Source: Stenotrophomonas cyclobalanopsidis
Lineage (GTDB): Bacteria; Pseudomonadota; Gammaproteobacteria; Xanthomonadales; Xanthomonadaceae
Assembly: GCF_008710035.1 (NCBI RefSeq)
Contig: NZ_VYKI01000014.1
Location: 59,742-104,937, forward strand
Length of the DNA: 45,196 nucleotides
Direction: 5' to 3'
How positions within the stretch are numbered: the stretch's first letter is position 1; the number at the start of each line of letters is the position of its first letter. The notes under the pieces were generated by a model, which was given only the letters and a program-made list of their open reading frames with translations, did not search any database and was not told the origin of the DNA. Positions 1 through 7,895 of the stretch are shown one piece after another. The translations under genes were made by a program, and so were the position numbers.

Positions 1-20
1 CCCCGCCCGCCGGCGCTTTT

Positions 21-81
21 GTTGACTCGCGCCATGCTCGACTGCTGTTGGCATAAGCAGTCGAGCATGGCTCGACTCTAC
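21..81. repeat. GTAG-tailed palindrome pair (SMAG-like)
   Basis: The right half (about 57-81) is a palindrome on TCGAGC/GCTCGA that ends in CTAC, so it carries GTAG when read on the minus strand. The left half (21-46) is a decayed copy in the opposite orientation. Together the two can fold into one long hairpin. This matches the short palindromes described as SMAG elements in Stenotrophomonas maltophilia. It sits just beyond the 3' end of the permease gene on the minus strand and could act as a transcript end or stabiliser, which is inference. Confidence 0.75.
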
Positions 82-113
82 AAAGGGACGCCGGACCGTG
101 CCCGGCGGCGCCC

Positions 114-1541
114 TTATTTCGCGATCAACGCATTGCGGCGGCTGTACAGGAAGTACAGCATCAGGCCGACCACGTTCCAGATCAGGAAGTACAGTTGCGT
201 GGTGTGCGGCAGGCTGATGAACAGGTAGATGCAGCCCAGCGCGGCCAGCGGCCCGACCACGAAGGCCAGCGGCGTGCGGAAGCTGCGCTCGCGGTTCGGC
301 TCGCGCACGCGCAGCACCACCAGGCAGATACCCACCGCGGTGAACGCAGCCAGGGTACCGGCGTTGGCCAGGGCGGCGATCTCGTCCAGGCGGGCCACGC
401 CGGCCAGTGCCGACACCACCACGGCGGTGAACAGCGTGGTCGCCACCGGCGTGCCGGTGCGTGCGTTGACCTTGGACAGGCCACGCGGCAGCAGGCCATC
501 GCGGCTCATCACGAAGAAGATGCGGCTCTGCCCGTACAGGAAGGCCAGCAGCACGGTGGGCAGGGCGATGATCGCGACCACGCCGATGAACATCGCCGCC
601 TTCGGGCTGCCGAGCTCGCGCATGATCAGCGCCAGCGGCTCGGCGCTGTGGCCGAACACCGCATAGCTCATCGCGCCCACGGCGGCCAGCGCCACCAGCA
701 CGTAGACGATGGTGCAGCCGATCATCGAACCGATGATGCCGATGGACAGGTCACGGGCCGGGTTCTTGGTTTCTTCGGCAGCGGTGGAGATCGCATCGAA
801 GCCGTAGAAAGCGAAGAAGATGATCGCCGCCGCGGCCATCACGCCACGCTCGACGCCATCGGAGCCGAGCGACTTGGCAAAGCCATACGGCATGAACGGC
901 TGCAGGTTGGCGGGGTCGAAGGCGGGCAGGGCGACGGCCACGAACACCGCCAGGGCGATCAGCTTGAACACCACCAGGATGGCGTTGAGCGTGGCGCTTT
1001 CCTTGGTACCGGCCATCAGCATCAGCGCCACCAGCCAGGTGATGATGATCGCCGGCAGGTTGATGAAGCCACCGGCCACGTGCGGGCCGGCGGCCAGTGC
1101 GGCCGGCAGGGTGATGTCGATGCCGAACTGGGTGTGGATCCACTCCAGGAAGCCGACGAAGTAGCCGGACCAGCCGACCGCCACCGTACTGACCACCAGC
1201 GAGTACTCGAGGATCAGACTCCAGCCCACCACCCAGGCGAACACCTCGCCCAGCGCGCTGTAGCTGTAGGTATAGGCGCTGCCGGCCGCGGGCATCATCG
1301 TCGACAGCTCGGCATAGGCTAGTGCCGCACAGGCGCAGACCGCACCGGCGATGGCGAAGGAGATCAGCACCGCCGGGCCGGCCAGGTTGGCGCCGACGCC
1401 GATGAGCGTGTAGATGCCGGTGCCGACGATGGCGCCGATGCCCAGGGCGATCAGGTGCGGCCAGCTGAGGGTCGGCACCAGGCGCCGACCGGCTTCATGG
1501 ACAGTGACGGAATCTAGCGACTTGCGCCGGAGCAGGGACAT
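114..1541 (-). CDS. APC-family amino acid permease (cationic amino acid transporter type)
   Basis: This encodes a 475-residue inner-membrane protein with about 12 hydrophobic segments, probably an amino acid/proton symporter. The N-terminal half holds the APC signature GIGAIVGTGIYTLIG at about residues 29-43, followed by a stretch rich in Ala, Tyr and Ser typical of the CAT/YfnA branch of the superfamily. The family is known to take up amino acids, often cationic ones; the substrate here cannot be read from sequence. I chose the ATG at 1541, giving MSLLRRKSLD, because it has a GAGG-like ribosome site 5 nt upstream and the conserved family start; an in-frame reading continues to 1613 but that extension is rich in Cys and Ser and looks non-coding. 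It lies downstream of the aldo/keto reductase on the same strand, with about 144 bp between them, so it may have its own promoter. Confidence 0.88.
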   Translation of the reverse strand: MSLLRRKSLDSVTVHEAGRRLVPTLSWPHLIALGIGAIVGTGIYTLIGVGANLAGPAVLISFAIAGAVCACAALAYAELSTMMPAAGSAYTYSYSALGEVFAWVVGWSLILEYSLVVSTVAVGWSGYFVGFLEWIHTQFGIDITLPAALAAGPHVAGGFINLPAIIITWLVALMLMAGTKESATLNAILVVFKLIALAVFVAVALPAFDPANLQPFMPYGFAKSLGSDGVERGVMAAAAIIFFAFYGFDAISTAAEETKNPARDLSIGIIGSMIGCTIVYVLVALAAVGAMSYAVFGHSAEPLALIMRELGSPKAAMFIGVVAIIALPTVLLAFLYGQSRIFFVMSRDGLLPRGLSKVNARTGTPVATTLFTAVVVSALAGVARLDEIAALANAGTLAAFTAVGICLVVLRVREPNRERSFRTPLAFVVGPLAALGCIYLFISLPHTTQLYFLIWNVVGLMLYFLYSRRNALIAK

Positions 1542-1685
1542 GCAGGCCTCGGAAGGGGATGACATGGAACGACAAGTTCCCGAGTGTGACCGAACGCAGC
1601 GCAGCATTACCACTGACGAGGGTCATACCCGCCAGGGCGCGCGTTGCGCCCCGACCAGGCTGCCGGAATCGGCACAATGCGGAGG

Positions 1686-2681
<996 letters not shown>

Positions 2682-2802
2682 GCGGATCTCCTTGCGGGAT
2701 GCACCTCGCCCGGATGGGCGGCGGCGTGGGGCTTAGCTTCCGCCTGTGGATCATGTGGATAAACTGCGTACAACCTGACTCACCTTGAAGGCTGTCTTCA
2801 TA

Positions 2803-3705
2803 ATGGATGCCTCCGCCCCGCTCACGGCTGTGGTCGCCTTCGTCCACGTGGCCGAGCATGCCAGCTTCACCCGCGCCGCCGATGCGCTGGGCGTGTCAAC
2901 CTCGGCGCTGTCGCAGAGCGTGCGCGCGCTGGAAGCACGGATGGGCGTGCGCCTGCTGCAGCGGACCACGCGGCGGGTGGGCCTGACCGAGCACGGCGCG
3001 CGTTTCCTGCAGCGGGTGCGGGGCGGTCTCGACCAGATCGACCAGGCCTTCGCCGAACTGGACAGCGCGCGCTCGGTGCCGGCCGGGCGACTGCGGGTGA
3101 CCCTGCCGCGCATCGTCGCCGACCGCATGGTGCTGCCGCGGCTGCCCGATTTCCTGGCGCGTTACCCGCAGGTGCAGGTGGAACTGTGCGTCGACGCGGC
3201 ACTGACCGATCTGGTGGGCGAGGGCTTCGACGCCGGCATCCGTCTGGGCGAATCACTGGCCCAGGGGATGATCGCGGTGCCGGTCGGGCCGCCTGAGCGG
3301 CAGGTGGTGGTGGCGACGCCGGCCTACTTCGAACGCCATGGCGTGCCGCAGACCCCGCATGACCTGCAGGGCCACGCCTGCATCGTGCACCGCCTGGCCA
3401 ACGGCCGGCTGATGCCCTGGGAGTTCAGCCACGAGGGCCACGAGCTGGACGTGGAAGTGAGCGGGCGGCTGGTGTTCAACGATGCCGGCGTCGCCCATCG
3501 TGCCGTGCTTGCCGGGCTGGGCATGGCCCAGGCCTTCGCTTCGCTGATGGCCGACGACATCGCCGCCGGGCGACTGCAGAGCGTGCTGCAGGACTGGCAG
3601 CCGCCGTTCCCCGGTTTCCACCTGTACTACCCGGCGCGCGAGCAGATGGCACCCAAGCTGCGGGTGTTCATCGATCACCTGCGCGCGGAAATGCATGATA
3701 GGTAG
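2803..3705 (+). CDS. LysR-type transcriptional regulator
   Basis: This 300-residue protein has an N-terminal winged helix-turn-helix (about residues 8-65, with ASFTRAADALGVSTSALSQS as recognition region) and a C-terminal periplasmic-binding-like effector domain (about 90-295). Length and layout fit the LysR family, which usually activates a divergent neighbour. Here that neighbour is the aldo/keto reductase. The ATG at 2803 places the HTH at the customary distance from the N terminus; a TTG at 2785 is possible. The stop codon TAG is formed by the first bases of a GTAG palindrome array that follows, so the repeat abuts or has replaced the original gene end. Confidence 0.93.
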   Translation: MDASAPLTAVVAFVHVAEHASFTRAADALGVSTSALSQSVRALEARMGVRLLQRTTRRVGLTEHGARFLQRVRGGLDQIDQAFAELDSARSVPAGRLRVTLPRIVADRMVLPRLPDFLARYPQVQVELCVDAALTDLVGEGFDAGIRLGESLAQGMIAVPVGPPERQVVVATPAYFERHGVPQTPHDLQGHACIVHRLANGRLMPWEFSHEGHELDVEVSGRLVFNDAGVAHRAVLAGLGMAQAFASLMADDIAAGRLQSVLQDWQPPFPGFHLYYPAREQMAPKLRVFIDHLRAEMHDR

Positions 3706-3829
3706 AGTCGAGCTTGCTCGACTGTTCCGCCGCCTTTGTAGAGTCGAGCTCGCTCGACTGTTCCGCCGCCTTTGTAGAGTCGAGCTTGCTCGACTGTTCT
3801 TTGCATCAGTCGAGCAGGCTCGGCGCTAC
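3702..3829. repeat. Tandem GTAG palindromes with 36-bp period plus one inverted copy
   Basis: Three direct copies of a 22-bp palindrome (GTAGAGTCGAGC followed by its dyad half) begin at 3702, 3738 and 3774, exactly 36 bp apart, with the same 14-bp spacer after the first two. A fourth, diverged copy lies in the opposite orientation at 3807-3829 and ends in CTAC. The palindromes are SMAG-like. The array fills the gap between the LysR gene, whose stop codon it contains, and the convergent small secreted-protein gene, so it may serve as a bidirectional transcript end. Confidence 0.85.
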
Positions 3830-3831
3830 GG

Positions 3832-4026
3832 TCAGCTGTTCGACACCCGGCCAATGGCAGCCGTCTTCCTGACCGCTTCAAGGTATTCACTGAACTCCGT
3901 GCGGCGGCCATCGCGCGCGCGCTCGCAGCTGAAACCGGTCAGGCAGCGATGGTCCTGCGCTGTTGCCGCCGCCGCGGTGTCGGCCAGCAGCACGGCAAAC
4001 ACCAGCACTGCCAGCCGCCGGATCAT
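3832..4026 (-). CDS. Small secreted protein, 64 residues, unknown function
   Basis: I do not recognise the family. The predicted product starts MIRRLAVLVFAVLLADTAAA, a good Sec signal peptide with a positively charged start, a hydrophobic core and small residues before the cut, probably near residue 21-24. The mature part is only about 41 residues, charged, and has two Cys six residues apart (CLTGFSC), which could form one disulphide in the periplasm. The ATG overlaps the TGA of the upstream LysE-type gene (ATGA), so translation is probably coupled. Codon use is GC-rich at third positions, like its neighbours, which supports a real gene. A role connected to the exporter is possible only from context. 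Confidence 0.65.
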   Translation of the reverse strand: MIRRLAVLVFAVLLADTAAAATAQDHRCLTGFSCERARDGRRTEFSEYLEAVRKTAAIGRVSNS

Positions 4027-4664
4027 CCGTTCAACCCCAGGCGGATGCCGAAGCCGACCAGGAACAGGCCGGCCACGCGGCGCAGCACGGTGCTGATGCG
4101 CGGATGCTGGATGAGATGGCGACGGGCCAGGTTGCCCGCGCCGATCAGCAGCGAGCAGTACGCCACGCTGACCACGAAGATGATGCCGGCCAGCGCCGCG
4201 AAGGTCGCGATGCCGTGGTGCGCCTTCGGATCGATGAACAACGGCAGGAAGGCCATGTAGAACAGGATCGCCTTCGGGTTGAGCAGGCTGACCAGGATCG
4301 CCTGCTGGAAGTAACGGCCGGGCTGCATGCGGATCGGGCCGGCATCGCCGCCGTCGGTCTTCGGCGTGCGCAGCAGGCTGATGCCCACCCACACCAGGTA
4401 GGCCGCGCCGAGGTACTGCACGGCGTGGAACACCAGCGGGTTGGCCTTCAGCAGCGCGGCCACGCCGGCCAGCGCCAGCCACATCAGGATCTGGTCACCG
4501 AGCAGCAGGCCGGCCAGCGCGGTGTAGCCGCCGCGCACGCCGCCGCGGCCGGTGGCGGTCAGCAGGGTGAAGGTGCCGGGCCCGGGCAGGGCGAGGAACA
4601 CCAGCACGGCGAGCAGGAACGTCCACAGGTCCTGGATGCCCATCCACGGCATGGCATGGCTCAT
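4023..4664 (-). CDS. LysE/RhtB-family amino acid exporter
   Basis: This encodes a 213-residue inner-membrane protein of the LysE/RhtB translocator superfamily, which exports amino acids or related metabolites with proton antiport. The family motif PGPGTFTLLTATGRGGVRGG lies near residue 30, and five to six hydrophobic segments cover the rest; SLLNPKAILFYMAFLPLFID in the middle is another family hallmark. I start at the ATG at 4664 because it overlaps the TGA of the preceding LysR gene (ATGA); an ATG at 4643 is an alternative. The gene is therefore the middle member of a lysR-lysE-small protein string. LysR regulators commonly control adjacent LysE exporters, so this regulator may sense the exported compound. 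Confidence 0.9.
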   Translation of the reverse strand: MSHAMPWMGIQDLWTFLLAVLVFLALPGPGTFTLLTATGRGGVRGGYTALAGLLLGDQILMWLALAGVAALLKANPLVFHAVQYLGAAYLVWVGISLLRTPKTDGGDAGPIRMQPGRYFQQAILVSLLNPKAILFYMAFLPLFIDPKAHHGIATFAALAGIIFVVSVAYCSLLIGAGNLARRHLIQHPRISTVLRRVAGLFLVGFGIRLGLNG

Positions 4665-5641
4665 TGTTGTTGCGGGGGGGCGCCATTGTCGGCCACCGCC
4701 GCGGCCGGCGACAGGGGGCCGCCCTCGCCACCGGGCAGGCCGGACAGCAGCGGTTGCAGGTGATCGCGCAGCTGAGCGTGCAGCTGCCGCACCGCCGGCG
4801 AGAACTGCTTGCGGTGCGGGCACACCAGCTGCAGCGGGATATGGCTGCCGATGCCGTCCAGCAGCACCTGCAGGCGCCCTGCCTGCACGTCCTCGCGCAG
4901 GTCCAGCCAGGATTTGTAGGTGATGCCTTCACCGGCCACGGCCCAGCGCCGCACCACGTCGGCATCGTCGCAGACCAGCGGGCCGCGCACCGGCACCACC
5001 ACGCGCCGTCCCTCGACCTCGAACGCCCAGCGGTCGTGGGTGCGTCCGCCCAGCTGGTAGGCCAGGCAGTCGTGCTCGCGCAGGTCCTCCAGCCGCGCCG
5101 GTACGCCGCGCCGCTGCAGGTAAGCGGGCGACGCCGCCAGCACGCGGCGGTTGCCCTCCAGCAGCGGCAGGGCCACGTAGCTGGCATCGTCGAAGTGGCC
5201 CAGGCGGATCGCCACGTCCACCGGGTCGCGGAACACGTCGGCCACCTCGTCGGACAGGCGCAGGTGCAGCCGCAACCGCGGGTGCGCGGCGCGGAACGTG
5301 GCCAGCCACGGCAGCAGCAGGTTGCGGCCGAAATCCGACGGCGCCGACAGCTGCAGGGTCCCGTGCAGGTCGGCGTCCTCGCCCTGCACGCGGGCTTGGC
5401 CTTCGCGCAGGGTGGCCAGCACCTCCTGCGCGTAGGGCAGGTACAGCGCGCCCTCGCCGGTCAGGCGCAGGCTGCGGGTGGTGCGCACGAACAGGCGCAG
5501 GTCCAGCTCGCGTTCCAGCCGCGCCACCGCAGCGGCCACCTGGCCGGGCAGCAGGTCGGCCTCGCGTGCGGCCTGCGAGAAGCTGCCCAGCGCGGCGGTG
5601 CGGACGAACAGCTGCAGATCGTCGAAACGGATCATTTTCAT
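4661..5641 (-). CDS. LysR-type transcriptional regulator
   Basis: This encodes a 326-residue LysR regulator: helix-turn-helix at about residues 5-65 (LGSFSQAAREADLLPGQVAA) and effector domain at about 95-310. It starts MKMIRFDDLQLF; the second ATG at 5635 is equally possible because no clear ribosome site is seen. The C terminus is longer than usual, with a Pro/Ala-rich tail ending in PPQQQ. The stop overlaps the start of the LysE-type gene, which suggests co-transcription and autoregulation of regulator and exporter. It is also divergent from the zinc-type alcohol dehydrogenase gene, 92 bp away, so that gene is a second candidate target. Confidence 0.92.
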   Translation of the reverse strand: MKMIRFDDLQLFVRTAALGSFSQAAREADLLPGQVAAAVARLERELDLRLFVRTTRSLRLTGEGALYLPYAQEVLATLREGQARVQGEDADLHGTLQLSAPSDFGRNLLLPWLATFRAAHPRLRLHLRLSDEVADVFRDPVDVAIRLGHFDDASYVALPLLEGNRRVLAASPAYLQRRGVPARLEDLREHDCLAYQLGGRTHDRWAFEVEGRRVVVPVRGPLVCDDADVVRRWAVAGEGITYKSWLDLREDVQAGRLQVLLDGIGSHIPLQLVCPHRKQFSPAVRQLHAQLRDHLQPLLSGLPGGEGGPLSPAAAVADNGAPPQQQ

Positions 5642-5733
5642 TGCCGGAGTGAAAGTGCTGACCGATTCTGCGCCTTTCCGGGGAGCCGCGCGCGGCGCAC
5701 GCTGTGGATTCCTTTCCCCCCTGGACCGCTGCC

Positions 5734-6741
5734 ATGCGCGCCATTGCCTACACCCACGCCGGCCTGCCGATCGATGACCCGCAGGCCCTGATCGACATCG
5801 ACCTGGACCTGCCGCAGCCGGGCCCGCGCGACCTGCGGGTGGCGGTGCGCGCCGTGGCGGTGAACCCGGTGGATACCAAGGTGCGCCGCAACGCCGCCAC
5901 AGAGGGCCCGCGCGTGCTGGGCTGGGATGCGGTCGGCGTGGTCGATGCGGTGGGCAGCGAAGTGACCCTGTTCCAGCCCGGCGACGCGGTGTACTACGCC
6001 GGCGTGATCGACCGCCCGGGCAGCAATGCCGAGTACCAGCTGGTGGACGAGCGCAGCGTCGGCCGCAAGCCGTCCAGCCTTGACGATGCCGCCGCCGCGG
6101 CCCTGCCACTGACCGCGATCACCGCCTGGGAACTGCTGTTCGACCGCCTGCGCATCGCCGAGGGCGGTGGTGAAGGGCAGACCCTGCTGGTGATCGGCGC
6201 GGCTGGCGGCGTCGGCTCGATCCTGGTGCAGCTGGCACGCACGCTGACCAAGCTGACCGTGATCGGCACCGCCTCGCGCCCGGACACTCAGGACTGGGTC
6301 TATGCGATGGGCGCGCACCACGTGATCGACCACAGCCTGCCCCTGGCCGAAGGCCTGGCCCGGCTGGGCATCCCGCAGGTCGAGCATGTGGCCAGCCTGA
6401 CCCACACCGACCAGCACTACGCGCAGATCGTGGAAGTGCTGGCGCCGCAGGGTCAGCTGGGCCTGATCGACGACCCCGGCCAGCTGGACGTGATGGCACT
6501 CAAGCGCAAGGCGCTGTCCCTGCACTGGGAGCTGATGTTCACCCGCCCGCTGTTCAAGACCGCCGACATGCAGCGCCAGCACGATCTGCTGAACCGCGTG
6601 GCCGAGCTGATTGACGCAGGCGTGCTGCAGACGACGCTGGGCGAGCACTTCGGGCGCATCAATGCCGCGAACCTGCGGCGCGCGCATGCGCTGGTGGAGA
6701 GCAATCGCGCGAAGGGCAAGATCGTGCTGGAAGGCTGGTAA
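5734..6741 (+). CDS. Zinc-type alcohol dehydrogenase-like / quinone oxidoreductase
   Basis: This is a 335-residue cytoplasmic NAD(P)H-dependent medium-chain dehydrogenase/reductase. The N-terminal GroES-like part contains VNPVDTKVR and GWDAVGVVDAVGSEV. The Rossmann fold has the nucleotide-binding run VIGAAGGVGSILVQLA at about residues 152-167. Catalytic zinc ligands typical of true alcohol dehydrogenases are not evident, so it belongs with the quinone-reductase-like, zinc-free members that reduce quinones or enones. I used the ATG at 5734; an in-frame GTG at 5704 would add ten poorly conserved residues. The divergent LysR gene is the likely regulator. After the stop comes about 500 bp of non-coding repeats. 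Confidence 0.9.
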   Translation: MRAIAYTHAGLPIDDPQALIDIDLDLPQPGPRDLRVAVRAVAVNPVDTKVRRNAATEGPRVLGWDAVGVVDAVGSEVTLFQPGDAVYYAGVIDRPGSNAEYQLVDERSVGRKPSSLDDAAAAALPLTAITAWELLFDRLRIAEGGGEGQTLLVIGAAGGVGSILVQLARTLTKLTVIGTASRPDTQDWVYAMGAHHVIDHSLPLAEGLARLGIPQVEHVASLTHTDQHYAQIVEVLAPQGQLGLIDDPGQLDVMALKRKALSLHWELMFTRPLFKTADMQRQHDLLNRVAELIDAGVLQTTLGEHFGRINAANLRRAHALVESNRAKGKIVLEGW

Positions 6742-6802
6742 GGATCCGGGCCAACGGCTGAGCCCCTCGTGGCTGGTCGCCGGCGACAGCGCATCTGCGG
6801 AG

Positions 6803-6965
6803 GGGCCGGGTGGGCAGGCCGCGCAGGGGACGCCGTGAATCCATCCATGGAGGCTTGTGAGCGCCATCCATGGCGCTCGCACCCCTGCGCAACCCACCCG
6901 CCCGACCTCTGACAATTTCCGTGCGCGACCAGCCACGGAAAAGAAAAAAGAAGAGCAAAAGCCGG
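6803..6965. repeat. Long imperfect inverted repeat, copy 1 (with CAAAAGC-flanked tail)
   Basis: Arms at about 6803-6829 and 6880-6903 pair (GGGTGGG and GCGCAGGGG blocks against their complements). Between them is an inner palindrome, GCGCCATCCATGGCGC, at 6861-6876. After the right arm comes a tail with TGACAATTTCC, GCGCGACC and GCAAAAGCC. The same order of blocks, in reverse orientation, recurs at about 29900-30066, which shows that this is one family of dispersed element distinct from the GTAG palindromes. There is no open reading frame worth reporting inside it. Confidence 0.7.
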
Positions 6966-6978
6966 TCGCTTCGCTTGT

Positions 6979-7003
6979 GTGTCGACCAAGGTCGACACCT
7001 ACC
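6979..7003. repeat. GTAG-tailed palindrome (SMAG-like, GTCGACC variant)
   Basis: GTGTCGACC at 6979-6987 pairs with GGTCGACAC at 6990-6998 and is followed by CTACC, so the minus strand reads GGTAG next to a perfect 9-bp stem. It is the same layout as the other GTAG elements here but with a different stem sequence. It lies in the non-coding block between the alcohol dehydrogenase and GST genes. Confidence 0.65.
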
Positions 7004-7049
7004 AGAGCCAAGCCCGTGCCGACCATCAGTAGCGGGAAACTGTCGAAGG

Positions 7050-7163
<114 letters not shown>

Positions 7164-7189
7164 GCCACCCCACGGAAAGCCCGCTTTTG

Positions 7190-7233
7190 ACGTTGACGTT
7201 GACGTTGAGCAGGTGCAGGGCTGCAAGCCCTGC
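7190..7233 (-). terminator. Hairpin with TTGACG ladder after the GST gene
   Basis: GCAGGGCT at 7215-7222 pairs with AGCCCTGC at 7226-7233, just beyond the 3' end of the GST gene on the minus strand. On its far side are three GACGTT hexamers in tandem (about 7190-7207). A close relative, with the same hairpin and degenerate TTGACG units, lies at 23964-24019 after another minus-strand gene. The placement suggests a transcript-ending element, although there is no clean U-tract. Confidence 0.5.
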
Positions 7234-7248
7234 AGACAAACCAAACCC

Positions 7249-7851
7249 TCAGGCAACCCCGTTGTCGACGTGCGCAGCAAACCCCGGCTGCCGCCGCAAT
7301 CGCTCGAACCACGCATCGACATTCGCCAGCACCGGCTTGCCGCCCGGCGTTCTGCGCCAGCGCTGCGTGGACAGCCCCAGCACGATGTCAGCCAGAGTGA
7401 AGACATCGCCGGCCACGTACGCGTGGCGTGCCAGCTGCGCATCCAGCATCGCCATCAGCCGGTTCCACTGCGCCAGGCTTGCCTCCGCCCGCGCATCGTC
7501 CGGGTAATCCGCATGCCCGCGCACGCGCGCCATGAACACATGGCGCCACGCCGTGTTCAGATCGGTCGCCTGCCAATCCATCCACTGCTCAACCCGCGCC
7601 CGCGCCTGCGGCTCGACCGGCAACAGGTCGTCGCGCCCGGCACGCGTGGCCAGGTAGCGGCAGATGCTGTTGGATTCCCACAGCACGAAGTCGCCCTCGC
7701 GCAGCACCGGCACCTGTGCGTTCGGGTTCAGGCCGCGCAGCAGCTCGGCATCGGGTGCCGCATGGTGCCGCACCGCCAGGTCCAGCCCGGCGCACAGCCA
7801 CAGCACCTTGCGCACGTTGATCGATGTCGGCTTTCCGTACAGTTCGAGCAT
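7249..7851 (-). CDS. Glutathione S-transferase family protein
   Basis: This encodes a 200-residue cytoplasmic GST-like protein. The thioredoxin-like N-terminal domain (about 1-78) has GKPTSINVRKVLWLC and the cis-Pro/glutathione-contact region NPNAQVPVL followed by LWESNSICRYLA. The all-helical C-terminal domain (about 85-200) has FTLADIVLG, the N-capping-box region of the family. Such proteins conjugate glutathione to electrophiles or act in peroxide defence. The start at 7851 gives the standard MLELYGKP beginning. The gene is divergent from rmuC with only 44 bp between the starts, so their promoters must overlap the neighbouring coding ends or each other. Confidence 0.92.
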   Translation of the reverse strand: MLELYGKPTSINVRKVLWLCAGLDLAVRHHAAPDAELLRGLNPNAQVPVLREGDFVLWESNSICRYLATRAGRDDLLPVEPQARARVEQWMDWQATDLNTAWRHVFMARVRGHADYPDDARAEASLAQWNRLMAMLDAQLARHAYVAGDVFTLADIVLGLSTQRWRRTPGGKPVLANVDAWFERLRRQPGFAAHVDNGVA

Positions 7852-7895
7852 GGTCAGACGCAGCGTTTGAGACGGGGCCAGCCTACACTGGCGGC

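Noticed and set aside
195..1322. Long open frame opposite the APC permease (375 codons, plus strand)
   Set aside because: Product is Gln/His/Arg/Gly-rich with no recognisable domain; it is the mirror of a clear transporter gene in a GC-rich genome.
3702..3829. CRISPR array
   Set aside because: Regular 36-bp period, but the spacer of 14 bp is the same between copies, only three copies exist, and no cas genes are near; these are GTAG palindromes.
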